Source: RYN-230 sp963793825 (GTDB lineage: Bacteria > Actinomycetota > Actinomycetes > Streptosporangiales > Streptosporangiaceae). Taken from it: a stretch of DNA of 64,000 bases. Where the stretch lies: assembly GCA_963793825.1 (NCBI GenBank), contig CAWCBE010000009.1, positions 124,001-188,000 on the forward strand. Reading direction: 5' to 3'. The translations under genes were made by a program, and so were the position numbers. Every line of letters starts with the position of its first letter. Position 1 is the first letter of the stretch. Below the pieces are notes generated by a model. That model was not told where the DNA came from. It was given only the letters and a program-made list of their open reading frames with translations, and did not search any database. Below, piece after piece: positions 26,396 through 34,932 of this stretch.

Positions 26396-27625
26396 TCACC
26401 CGGCGGGAAGGCGCTCCCCCGCGGCCAGCAGCGGGGCGCCCACCGAGATGGTGCCGGGGTACTTCAGGCCCGTCCCGGTGTTGAGCACGACCACCTCGTC
26501 GCGGCCCGACAGCCAGCCGGCCTCGCGCAACTGGCCGACCGCGGCGACGCAGGCCGCGCCCTCGGGGCAGATGAAGCTGCCTTCCTGGCGGGCCACCTCG
26601 CGCTGGGCCGCGAGCAGGTCCGGGTCATCGACAGCCACAGCGGTCCCGCCCGTCTCGCGCACCGCCCGCAGCACCAGGAAATCGCCGAGCGCCCGCGGCA
26701 CCGTGATACCGAACGCCACGGTGCGCGCCTCCGCCTCCGGCCACGGCTCGCTGTGCTCCGCCCCGCTGACGAAGGCCCGGACAATCGGCGCGCACCCGCT
26801 GGCCTGCACCGCGACCAGCCGGGGCGCGGGGCCGGTCACCCAGCCGAGTTCCCGCATCTCGCCCAGCGCCTTGTGGATGCCGATGATGCCCACCCCGCCG
26901 CCGGCCGGGTAGACGATCACATCGGGCAGCCGCCAGCCGAGCTGCTCCGCGATCTCGTACCCCATCGTCTTCTTGCCCTCCAGCCGGTAGGGCTCGCGGA
27001 GCGTGGCGACGTCGGCATACCCGGCCCGGCCGGTCAGCGCCGCGGCCACGATCGCGGCCGCGTCCCCGATGAGGCCGTCCACCACGTACAGTTCCGCGCC
27101 CGCCACGGCGCACTCGGCGCGGTTGATCGCGGGCGCGGCCGCGGGCATCACGATGAGGCTGGCCAGCCCGGCCCGCGCGGCGTAGGCGGCCCAGGCCGCG
27201 CCCGCGTTGCCGTTGGTGGGCATGGCCACCCCGGACGCGCCCAGCTCGGCCGCGCGGGACACGCCGACGGCGGCCCCGCGGGCCTTAAACGTCCCGGTGG
27301 GGAGCAGGCTCTCGTCCTTCATCAGTAGCCGGGGCACGCCGAGGGCGCGGCCCAGCCGGGGCACCGGCAGCACCGGCGTCATGCCCTCACCCAGGCTGAC
27401 CACCCGCCCGGGGCCGCTGACCGGCAGCATCTCGTGGTAGCGCCACAGGTCCGGCGGCCGCCCGGCCAGGCCCGCGCGGCTGACCTGGCCGCGGACCCGG
27501 TCGGTGTCGTAGCGGGCCAGCAACGGCGCGCCGCAGTCGCAGGTGCCCTGGAGACGATCGGCGTCATGACGCGCCGCGCACCGCGAGCACTCCAGGCCGG
27601 ACAGGGCTGAATAAGGGGATGGCAC
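26396..27625 (-). CDS. thrC: Threonine synthase
   Basis: 409 residues from a GTG at 27625 with a strong AGGAGG site 9 bases upstream. PLP-dependent conversion of O-phosphohomoserine to threonine. A zinc-ribbon-like N-terminus (ECSRCAARHDADRLQGTCDCG) precedes the PLP domain with the lysine in PTGTFKARGA, the TNGNAGAAWAAYA substrate loop and PAGGGVGIIGI as the phosphate-binding glycine loop. It follows the HAD phosphatase gene by 22 bases. A Cys-rich N-terminus is usual in one of the ThrC subgroups; related PLP lyases cannot be excluded. Confidence 0.88.
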   Translation of the reverse strand: MPSPYSALSGLECSRCAARHDADRLQGTCDCGAPLLARYDTDRVRGQVSRAGLAGRPPDLWRYHEMLPVSGPGRVVSLGEGMTPVLPVPRLGRALGVPRLLMKDESLLPTGTFKARGAAVGVSRAAELGASGVAMPTNGNAGAAWAAYAARAGLASLIVMPAAAPAINRAECAVAGAELYVVDGLIGDAAAIVAAALTGRAGYADVATLREPYRLEGKKTMGYEIAEQLGWRLPDVIVYPAGGGVGIIGIHKALGEMRELGWVTGPAPRLVAVQASGCAPIVRAFVSGAEHSEPWPEAEARTVAFGITVPRALGDFLVLRAVRETGGTAVAVDDPDLLAAQREVARQEGSFICPEGAACVAAVGQLREAGWLSGRDEVVVLNTGTGLKYPGTISVGAPLLAAGERLPAG

Positions 27626-27647
27626 CGGGTTTCCTCCTGTCGGCCGG

Positions 27648-28304
27648 TCAGGCACCGAGGGCGCGGACCGTATCCGGGGTGAGCTCGGCCAGGCTGCCCA
27701 GCACCAGGGTGGCGGACGCCAGCGCCGCGGGGCCGGGCGGGTACTCCGGGCGCGGGACGGCGATCACCCGCAGGCCGGCCGCCGCGGCCGACCGGAGGCC
27801 GTTGGCGGAATCCTCGACCGCGGCGCACCGGCCGGGCTGGACACCGAGCGCGGCCGCCACCGCCAGGTAGATGTTCGGCGCCGGCTTGCCCGCGGGGACC
27901 TGCTCGGTGGACATGGCGGCCTGGAAGCAGCCGCGCAGCGACGACGCATCGAGCACAGCGTCGATGAGGGAGGGCGGCGAGGAGCTGGCCAGCCCGAGCG
28001 GCCAGTGCGCAGCCAGCGCGCGGACCGCCTGGGCCGCCCCCGGCAGCAGCGGCAGCCGGCTGGAGTACCGGGCCGCCATCCGCTCGATGACCACGGCGGC
28101 GGCCTGCTCCGGCGGGAGCCGGACGCCCAGTTCCCCGGTCAGGTACCGGGCCCATTCGCGCGTGCTCATGCCCATCAGCCGGTGCTGCGCGTCCGGGGGC
28201 CACTGGCCGCCGTGCTCGGCCACGAGTTCGCGGCGCACCTCCTCCCACACCGGCTCGGAGTCGATGAGCACGCCGTCCAGGTCGAACACGACCGCCTCGA
28301 TCAT
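27648..28304 (-). CDS. HAD-superfamily hydrolase (beta-phosphoglucomutase/phosphatase type)
   Basis: 218 residues from an ATG at 28304. HAD motifs: I is VVFDLDGVLIDSEP (nucleophile Asp and general acid Asp), II is LASSSPPS, III is the Lys in PAGKPAPNIY and IV is AAVEDSANGLRSAAAAG. The inserted cap helices between motifs I and II fit subclass IA such as phosphoglycolate phosphatase or beta-phosphoglucomutase. Operonic with thrC (22-base gap). The substrate is unknown; a homoserine-phosphate-linked role would only be guessed from context. Confidence 0.88.
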   Translation of the reverse strand: MIEAVVFDLDGVLIDSEPVWEEVRRELVAEHGGQWPPDAQHRLMGMSTREWARYLTGELGVRLPPEQAAAVVIERMAARYSSRLPLLPGAAQAVRALAAHWPLGLASSSPPSLIDAVLDASSLRGCFQAAMSTEQVPAGKPAPNIYLAVAAALGVQPGRCAAVEDSANGLRSAAAAGLRVIAVPRPEYPPGPAALASATLVLGSLAELTPDTVRALGA

Positions 28305-28395
28305 GCGCCTACCCTGCCGGCTGGCGGGCCGGGCCGGCAAGCGGCGCGCACCGGCGCGGCCGTCCGCCCGGTCCCGCGGCCACCGCGGCGCCCGG

Positions 28396-28734
28396 TTACA
28401 GGAGGCCGGCGAATTCGCGCAGCAGCGCCGCCTTCGACCTGGCCCCGACGACCTGCCGGAGGAGCCCGCCGCCGCTGAAGACGTGCACGGTGGGGACGTG
28501 CAGCACCCCGTACCGCGCCGTCGTCTGCCAGTTCTCGTCGGTGTCCACGGTGACCAGGTCGACCTGCCCGGCGTGGTCGGCCGCGATCGCGTTCAGGACC
28601 GGGCCGAGCTGGCGGCACGGGCCGCACCAGCGCGCCCAGTACTCAACGATGACCAGGCGCGGGCTGCCCAGCACCACCGCGTCGAAGCTGTCGTCGGTGA
28701 CCGGGGTGGCCATGCTCAGCTGCTCCGTGCTCAT
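28396..28734 (-). CDS. trxA: Thioredoxin
   Basis: 112 residues with the redox motif WCGPC at residues 36-40 and the cis-proline in HVPTVHVF. It reduces protein disulfides in the cytoplasm. The ATG overlaps the merR stop by four bases, so it is the second gene of an operon driven by a mer-type promoter. A regulator-thioredoxin pairing suggests induction by metal or thiol stress. Confidence 0.92.
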   Translation of the reverse strand: MSTEQLSMATPVTDDSFDAVVLGSPRLVIVEYWARWCGPCRQLGPVLNAIAADHAGQVDLVTVDTDENWQTTARYGVLHVPTVHVFSGGGLLRQVVGARSKAALLREFAGLL

Positions 28735-29174
28735 GGATTCCTTCCTTCCGGTGCATCCGGGCCGCCCGGCCGGGCTGGCCCGGATCCGGGCTCCGCGACG
28801 TGCAGCGCCAGGCAGTCCACGGCGCTGCCGGACTCACAGACGTGCACCAGGCGGCGGAGCCGGCACTGCAGCTGCGCTAGCTCCGTGATCTGCTCGGCGA
28901 CGTGGGCCAGCTTCCGCCCGGCCGCGGCCACGATGTCCCCGGTGGACCGGGCCTGGGCCGGCCCGAGCAGGTCGCCGATCTCGGCCAGGCTGAACCCGAG
29001 CCGCTGGGCCCGGCGGATGAAGGCCAGCCGCCACTGGTCGTCCTCGGTGTACTCGCGGAAGCCCGACCCGCCCCGCCCCGGCGCCGGCAGCAGCCCGCGC
29101 CGCTGGTAGAACCGCACGGTTTCCACGCCGACCCCGCCGGCCTCGGCGAACTTGCCGATCGTCAGTCCAGGCAT
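28731..29174 (-). CDS. MerR-family metal-type regulator
   Basis: 147 residues. The winged-helix DNA-binding part is LTIGKFAEAGGVGVETVRFYQRRGLL at residues 4-29. The effector region has Cys113 and Cys121 in C-x7-C spacing and Ser77 at the start of the dimerisation helix. The set Ser77/C-x7-C is that of CueR-type sensors of monovalent ions, rather than the three-Cys set of mercury MerR. Its own promoter carries a MerR dyad, so autoregulation is very likely. The effector is inferred, not shown. Confidence 0.87.
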   Translation of the reverse strand: MPGLTIGKFAEAGGVGVETVRFYQRRGLLPAPGRGGSGFREYTEDDQWRLAFIRRAQRLGFSLAEIGDLLGPAQARSTGDIVAAAGRKLAHVAEQITELAQLQCRLRRLVHVCESGSAVDCLALHVAEPGSGPARPGGPDAPEGRNP

Positions 29175-29181
29175 GAACGGG

Positions 29182-29213
29182 ACGCTAACAGCCGTACTCC
29201 GGTACGGAGTCAA
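29182..29213 (-). promoter_or_regulatory. MerR-type promoter of merR-trxA
   Basis: Reading leftward: -35 TTGACT at 29213-29208, then the dyad CCGTAC-CGGA-GTACGG (29207-29192), then TAGCGT (29187-29182) as a TAnnnT -10. The spacer is 20 bases, the over-long spacing that MerR activators need to untwist. The dyad matches the mercury-operon MerR operator core (CCGTAC-n4-GTACGG). The merR start is 8 bases beyond the -10. Confidence 0.8.
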
Positions 29214-29327
29214 CCCGCCTGGGCCGCGGCCGCGGGCGCCGCCGCCGGGCGCCCGGGAGCCCCCCAGCCAGCGCCTTCCTGGCTGCCCAGTTGGTGCGCG
29301 GCGGCCGTTCCGTCCAGAATGTGACAC

Positions 29328-31791
29328 ATGACTGCTGCCGCCAGCTACGCCGGGGAGGCCGCCGCGGCCGAGCTGACGGTCGCCGGGCTGGGGGCGCGGT
29401 TCGGGCCGCTGACCGCCCTGGACGGCGTGGACCTGAGCGTCCGGCCCGGTGAGCTGGTCGCGCTGGCGGGCGAGAACGGCGCGGGCAAGAGCACCCTGGT
29501 CCGCTGCATAGCCGGGGACATCGCGCCGACGTCTGGAGTGGTCGCCCTCGATGGCCGGCCGGTCCCGCCCGACCCGATCAGTGCCAAGCGGCGGGGCATC
29601 GAGGTGGTCTGGCAAGACCTGGCGCTGTGCGACAACCTCGACGTGGCCTCGAATGTCCTGCTCGGCCGGGAGCGGCGCCGCCAGGTGTTCTCCGAGGTCA
29701 GGATGCGCAAGGACGCCGCCGAGCTGTTCAGCCGGCTGGGCGTGCCGCTGCGGGATCCGGGTCGCTCGGTGCGCTCCCTGTCCGGCGGCCAGCGCCAGCT
29801 GGTGGCCGTGGCCCGGGCCATGGCGCAGCAGCCCCGGCTGCTGCTGCTGGACGAGCCGACCGCCGCGCTGGGCGTGCAGGAATCCGCGCTGGTCGAGGAC
29901 CTGATCGCCCGGGTCCGCGAGCAGGGCACCACCGTGGTGCTGGCCTGCCACGATATCAGCCAGATGTTCCGGCTCGCGGACCGCATCGCAGTGCTGCGGC
30001 ACGGCCGCCTCATCGCCGAGGTGACTCCCAACGAGGTACACCCCGGTGACGTGGTGGCACTGCTGTCCGGCCAGGAGGTGGACTCCTCGGCCCGCCGCCA
30101 GCTGACCCGGCTGCACGGGCTCACCGACCGGCTGGTCTCGGCCGACCCGTCCAGCAGCCTGGCGCTGATCCTGTCGGCGCTGGGCGCGGCGCTGGGCAGC
30201 GAGCGGCTGAGCATCCACCTGGTGGCCCCGGATTCCTCGCTGGTGTGCGCGGCCTCGCTGGGCCTGGGGCCGCCGCTGCTGGCCGCGTGGGCCCGGCTGC
30301 CGCGCGGCCCGGCGGGCGGCCCAGTGGGACTGGCGGCGGCGGCGGAGTGCCCGGTCATCGAGGAGAACGTGCAGGCGGGCACGGCCTGGGCGCCGTTCGC
30401 CGAGCTGGCCAGGTCGGCCAAGGTGGCGAGTTCCTGGTCGGTCCCGGTGCTGGGCCCCGGCGGCCTGCTCGGGGTCATCACCGTGTTCCGCGCCACCGCG
30501 GGCAAGCCACGGCGGGACGACCTGGACCTGGCCACCCTGTACGCCGGCTACGCGGCCGGCGCGGTCGAGCGGGACCGGCTGCTGGACGAGGTGACGGCGC
30601 GGAACCGGGTCCTGGAGACGATCCGGGAGATGCTGCAGACGCTGGCCGGGCCGCTCCAGGTGGCCGACGGCCTGCCGACGGCCTTGCACGCGCTGCGCCG
30701 CGGCCTGGAGGCGGACGAGGTGGTGCTGGCCGTCGGGGACCCGGACGGCCCGCCCGGGTGCCGGGCCGCGGCCGGCCTTCCCGGGGCAGGCGGCCGGGTC
30801 CGCGGCCGCGCTCCGCGCCGCACAGGCCGTCCTCGGCGCGGGCCAGGAGGGAGTGCCGGTGCCCGGCACCGACGCCGGGGGCCAGCACCTGCTGTCCGTG
30901 GCCTTCCCGGCGCCCGGCGGCTGCACCGCGCTGGTGGCCCGCTGGCACGCCGCGCTCCCGCCGCCCGATTCCGCGGCGCTGCTGGCCGACGCGGCCCACT
31001 CGCTGCGGCTCGCGCTGGAACGGGAGGCCGCCTGGTTCGCCATCCAGGAGACCACCGCGCTGCGCCGGTCCGGGGAAATGCAGCGGGGGTTCCTGTCCCG
31101 GCTGAGCCACGAACTGCGCACCCCGCTGACCGCGATCAAAGGCTACGCGTCCAGCCTGCTGCAGCCCGACGTGACCTGGGACGCCGCCTCGCAGCACCGG
31201 TTCCTGGCCACGATCGCCACGGAATCCTCCCGGCTCAGCCGCCTCGTCGACGACCTGCTCCGGTTCTCGGCCATCGAGTCCGGGATCATGCAGCTGCAGC
31301 CCGACTGGTGCAACATCCCGCTGGTCCTGGACGCCGCGATCGCCTGCCTGCCGCCGGCCAGCGCACTGCGCGTGGAAGTGCGCTGCGCCGCGGACCTGCC
31401 GCCCGTCTGGGCCGATCATGACCGGCTGGAGCAGGTCTTCGTGAACCTGCTGGCCAACGCGACCGGCCACAACCCGGCCAGCACCCGCGTGACCGTCACC
31501 GCGCAGCGGGCCAGCGCGGACACGGTGCTGGTCACGGTGGACGACGACGGCGTCGGGATGCCGCCCGACGTGGCCGCCACCCCGTTCGAGCCGATGCGGC
31601 GGCGCCGGTCAGCGAGCTCCGGGTCCGGTCTCGGGCTGTCCATCGCCCGCGGCATCATCGCCGCGCACGGCGGCCAGATCGAGCTGGACCGGCCGCCGCG
31701 GGGCACCCGGTTCCGCATCCGGCTGCCGGTGGAGAACACCGCCCTGCCCGCCGCGAGCACCCCGGCGCTGGAGGCCGTCGCCGATGGTTGA
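29328..31791 (+). pseudogene. ABC ATPase - GAF - histidine kinase fusion, frameshifted
   Basis: One gene with three modules. Residues about 16-245 are a sugar-importer ABC ATPase: Walker A GENGAGKST at 48-56, Q-loop WQDLALCDN, signature LSGGQRQ at 151-157, Walker B LLLLDEP at 171-177, and a switch histidine in ACHDIS. Residues about 260-450 look like a GAF sensor domain. The rest is a kinase: phosphoacceptor His in FLSRLSHELRTPLTAIKG, N-box FVNLLANATGHNP, G-boxes DDDGVGMP and SGSGLGLSIARG. The frame slips at about 30753-30758; dropping one C from the short run there joins ...LAVGDPDGPPG to AGPRPAFPGQ and gives one protein of about 820 residues. It overlaps the regulator gene by 8 bases. Confidence 0.85.
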
Positions 31792-32488
31792 GCCGGCGGC
31801 CACCACTCGCGCCCTGGTGGTCGAGGACGATCCGAACATCGTCAACCTGATCCGGTCGAACCTGGCCGTCCGCGGCTTCGACACCGTGGTCTCGCTGGAC
31901 GGGCTCCGGGCGCTGAACCTGCTGGAGACCGAGGACCCGGACATCGTCCTGCTGGACCTGATGCTCCCCGAGGTGGACGGTTTCGAGCTGTGCCAGCTCA
32001 TCCGGGAGCGCTCGCCGGTGGCCATCATCGTGGTCTCCGCGCGCGGCGGGGAGCGGGACAAGGTGACCGCGCTGAACATGGGCGCCGACGACTACCTGAC
32101 CAAGCCGTTCAGCATCGAGGAGCTGCTGGCCCGGATCACCGCCACGCTGCGCCGCACCCGGCCCGCCGAGCTGGCCTCGGCCGCCCCGCAGGTACTTACC
32201 ATCGGGCCGCTGGAGATCGACCTGGCCGGCCAGCAGGTCCGCCGGGACGGCACCCCGGTGCACCTCACGCCGACCGAGTTCGCCCTGCTGCGCGAGCTGG
32301 CGCTGAACCGGGGGAAGCTGCTGACCCACGCCCACCTGCTGCGCCGGGTCTGGGGCCGGGGCTATGAGACGGAGACCGAGTACGTCCGGGTGTACATCCG
32401 CCGGCTCCGGGCCAAGCTGGAACCGGACGGCAGCGCGCCAGTCATCCTGACCCAGCCCCGGGCCGGTTACCGAATTGCCGCCGATTGA
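31784..32488 (+). CDS. OmpR-family response regulator
   Basis: 234 residues. Receiver domain: acidic pair ED at 14-15, phosphorylated Asp58 in LLDLM, Ser in VVSARG and Lys107 in YLTKPF. C-terminal winged helix: LTPTEFALLRELALNRGKLLTHAHLLRRVWG then TEYVRVYIRRLRAKLE. Its start lies inside the end of the fused kinase gene, so the two form a two-component pair. The sugar importer follows, with helically phased repeats between, so its operator is probably in that gap. Confidence 0.94.
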   Translation: MVEPAATTRALVVEDDPNIVNLIRSNLAVRGFDTVVSLDGLRALNLLETEDPDIVLLDLMLPEVDGFELCQLIRERSPVAIIVVSARGGERDKVTALNMGADDYLTKPFSIEELLARITATLRRTRPAELASAAPQVLTIGPLEIDLAGQQVRRDGTPVHLTPTEFALLRELALNRGKLLTHAHLLRRVWGRGYETETEYVRVYIRRLRAKLEPDGSAPVILTQPRAGYRIAAD

Positions 32489-32784
32489 TTATCGAATTGC
32501 GACCGGCTAGCTAAGGCCCCCGGGTATGAGCTGGCTGGTGCATAGCGGCTCGCTGACCAGGGCTTTCGGGCCTCGGCGAGGACATCGCCGCCGACCGCCA
32601 GCACGGCCCGATTCCCGTGTTAACGCTTTTTTCATGGTGTTACGGGGATGTTTACGGCTCTGTTTACCGGAGTCGGCTTAGTGTTTGCCCAGATAGATGG
32701 GGGGAGGCCTGCGGCTAACGCAGGCGGGCCCGCCCGGCAGCTGAACTCCAAGAAGATGTCCCCCGCCACAGTGAGGTGGTTCCC
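32489..32784 (+). promoter_or_regulatory. Promoter/leader of the xylose-type importer
   Basis: A 296-base gap holding the phased TGTT repeats, then a 5'-leader with a 7-bp stem-loop (GCCTGCG-GCTAA-CGCAGGC, 32707-32725) and the GAGGTGG ribosome site (32774-32780). No gene is seen. Confidence 0.6.
32618..32689 (+). promoter_or_regulatory. Helically phased direct repeats (response-regulator site)
   Basis: Five TGTT-starting words: TGTTAACG (32618), TGTTACGG (32638), TGTTTACGG (32649), TGTTTACCGG (32661) and TGTTTGCC (32682). Spacings are 20, 11, 12 and 21 bases, so all lie close to one face of the helix, as in OmpR/PhoP boxes. They sit between the regulator gene and the importer gene it probably controls. 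Confidence 0.6.
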
Positions 32785-34011
32785 TTGCGTTCCTTTACCC
32801 GGATAGCTGCGCTGACGGCGGTTGCCGGCAGCGCCGCCCTGGTCGCCGCGGCCTGCGGCAGCAGCGGCAGCAGCGGCTCATCAGGCGCGTCCAGCAGCAG
32901 CAGCGCCAGCAGCAGCAGCGGTGCGGTACCGCAGTTGTCCCTCAGCCAGATCAACAACTCGTTCTCAGCCATGGCCGCGCTCAAGCCGCTGGCCGCCAAG
33001 GGCAAGGGCACCGTCGCGGTGCTTCTGCCGGACACCGTGTCCTCCACCAGGTACGTGGAGTTCGACGCCCCGTACCTGAAGGAGTCCTTCCAGAAGGCCG
33101 GGCTCACGTCCTCGCAGTACGTCGTGCAGAACGCGCTGGGCAGCGACGCCACCCAGTTCAGCGACGCCCAGACGGACATCTCCAAGGGCGCCACGGTCCT
33201 GGTCGTGGATGCGCTGGACTCCGGCGTCGGTGCGCACATCGAGTCCTACGCCAAGGCGCACGGCGTGGCGGTCATCGACTACGACCGGCTGGTGCTTGGC
33301 GGCAGCCGCAAGTACTACGTCAGCTTCAACAACGTGCAGGTCGGCAAGCTGATCGGCCAGGGCCTGGTCAGCTGCGTGGCCGCCTGGGGCGTGAAGAGCC
33401 CGCAGGTCATCGTGATGAAGGGCGCGCCGACCGACAACAACGCGACCCTGTTCGCGCAGGGCTACGACGCCGTGCTGGCGCCGAAGTTCGCCAGCGGCTG
33501 GAAAGACGTCAGCAACCCGGCGGGCACCTGGGACCCGCCGACCGCGCTCAGTGAGTTCCAGCAGCAGTACACCGCGCACCCGAGCATCAACGCCGCGCTG
33601 ATCCCGAACGACGAGAACGGCGCGCCGATCATCCACTACCTGCAGACCAAGGGCATCAAGGCCAAGACCTTCCCGACCACCGGGCAGGACGCCACGCTCA
33701 CCGGGCTGCAGAACATCCTGACCGGTTACCAGTGCGGCACCGTCTACAAGCCGATCTACCTCGAGGCCCAGGCGGCCGCCGCGCTGGCCATGTACACCCG
33801 GGCCGGGATCACGCCGCCGGCCAGCCTGGTCAACGGCACCACCCAGGACACGACGGCTAAGGTGGCAGTCGCGTCGGCGCTGCTGTCTCCGACCTGGGTG
33901 ACCACGTCCAACATGAACTCGACCGTCATCGCGGACAACTTCGTCCCGGCCTCCCAGCTCTGCGCGGGCAAGTACGCCTCGGAGTGCAAGGCCGCCGGCA
34001 TCTCCGGCTGA
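32785..34011 (+). CDS. Xylose-type sugar ABC transporter substrate-binding lipoprotein
   Basis: About 408 residues. TTG at 32785 is the preferred start: GAGGTGG is 5 bases upstream and the signal peptide RSFTRIAALTAVAGSAALVAAACGS then begins correctly; the GTG at 32776 is too near the ribosome site. The lipobox Cys in AAACGS anchors the protein outside the membrane. A Ser/Gly linker precedes the type I periplasmic-binding fold; VIDYDRLVLGGSRKYYVSFNNVQVGKLIGQ is the D-xylose-binding (XylF) signature region. First gene of the importer unit. Confidence 0.9.
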   Translation: MRSFTRIAALTAVAGSAALVAAACGSSGSSGSSGASSSSSASSSSGAVPQLSLSQINNSFSAMAALKPLAAKGKGTVAVLLPDTVSSTRYVEFDAPYLKESFQKAGLTSSQYVVQNALGSDATQFSDAQTDISKGATVLVVDALDSGVGAHIESYAKAHGVAVIDYDRLVLGGSRKYYVSFNNVQVGKLIGQGLVSCVAAWGVKSPQVIVMKGAPTDNNATLFAQGYDAVLAPKFASGWKDVSNPAGTWDPPTALSEFQQQYTAHPSINAALIPNDENGAPIIHYLQTKGIKAKTFPTTGQDATLTGLQNILTGYQCGTVYKPIYLEAQAAAALAMYTRAGITPPASLVNGTTQDTTAKVAVASALLSPTWVTTSNMNSTVIADNFVPASQLCAGKYASECKAAGISG

Positions 34012-34079
34012 CCAGGCACAGCGGGAAGCGCAGAAAGCACAGCCGGGTACCCGGCCGTGACAGGTAACTCGGGAGATGG

Positions 34080-34107
34080 AGCCCGGCCCGCCCCTGCGGG
34101 CCGGGCT
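34080..34107 (+). terminator. Strong intercistronic stem-loop
   Basis: A perfect 12-bp GC stem with a CCCT loop between the binding-protein gene and the ATPase gene, not followed by a T-run. Such hairpins commonly stabilise the upstream message or attenuate read-through, which gives more binding protein than membrane components. Confidence 0.7.
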
Positions 34108-34137
34108 TCGTCCGGTACCAGTGAAGGAACCGCAGCC

Positions 34138-34929
34138 ATGGACGGGCCGCTCCTCCAACTGCGCGGCATCGGGAAGAACTTCGGCCCGGTGCAGGCGCTC
34201 AGCGGAATCGACCTCGAAATCCCCCCTGGGCAGGTCACTGCCCTGGTCGGGGACAACGGGGCGGGCAAGTCAACCCTCATCAAGACGATCTCGGGCATCT
34301 GGGAGCCGACCCACGGTGAGCTCATCTGGCAGGGCAAGCCGGTGCACTTCCGCAGCCCCAAGGACGCCACCGACGCCGGGATCGCCACGGTCTACCAGGA
34401 TCTCGCGCTGTGCGACAACCTGGACATCGTGCAGAACATGCTGCTCGGCCACGAGGTGCGCAGGCACCTGCTGCTGGACGAGGTGACCATGGAGACCACC
34501 GCGAAGCAGACGCTGAGCGACCTCCGGGTGACCACGGTGCGGAACATCCGCCAGCCGGTCGGCTCGCTGTCCGGCGGCCAGCGCCAGGCCGTGGCGGTGG
34601 CCAAGGCGGTCATGCTGGACGCCAAGCTGGTGATCATGGACGAGCCAACCGCGGCGCTGGGCGTGTCCCAGACCGAGTTGGTGCTCGACCTGATCACCCG
34701 GCTGTCCGGGCGGGGCATCGCCGTCATCGTGATCTCGCATAACCTGACCGACGTGTTCCGGGTCGCGGACCGGCTCGCGGTGCTCTACCTGGGACGCCTC
34801 GTGTCAACCGGCCCGATAGCGGACTATGACACCGCGTCCGCCGTGACGCTGATGACGACGGGCAGTGCGAACGGGGACGGGGACGCCAGCCGGCGGGCCC
34901 GCACGCCTGACAGTGGCATGGAGGGCTGA
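34138..34929 (+). CDS. Sugar ABC transporter ATP-binding protein (single-domain)
   Basis: 263 residues with a single nucleotide-binding domain: Walker A GDNGAGKST at 38-46, Q-loop VYQDLALCDN, signature LSGGQRQ near 144, Walker B LVIMDEP and switch ISHNLTD. Two copies must pair to drive import, as in FrcA-type importers, unlike the double-domain XylG/RbsA. It shares the QDLALCDNLD block with the ATPase module of the upstream fusion kinase, so the two are close relatives. Confidence 0.93.
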   Translation: MDGPLLQLRGIGKNFGPVQALSGIDLEIPPGQVTALVGDNGAGKSTLIKTISGIWEPTHGELIWQGKPVHFRSPKDATDAGIATVYQDLALCDNLDIVQNMLLGHEVRRHLLLDEVTMETTAKQTLSDLRVTTVRNIRQPVGSLSGGQRQAVAVAKAVMLDAKLVIMDEPTAALGVSQTELVLDLITRLSGRGIAVIVISHNLTDVFRVADRLAVLYLGRLVSTGPIADYDTASAVTLMTTGSANGDGDASRRARTPDSGMEG

Positions 34930-34932
34930 GCC

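Noticed and set aside
28731..31139. An 802-codon minus-strand frame over the ATPase-kinase fusion
   Set aside because: Only its last part is the MerR gene; the rest is antisense to clear ABC and GAF motifs.
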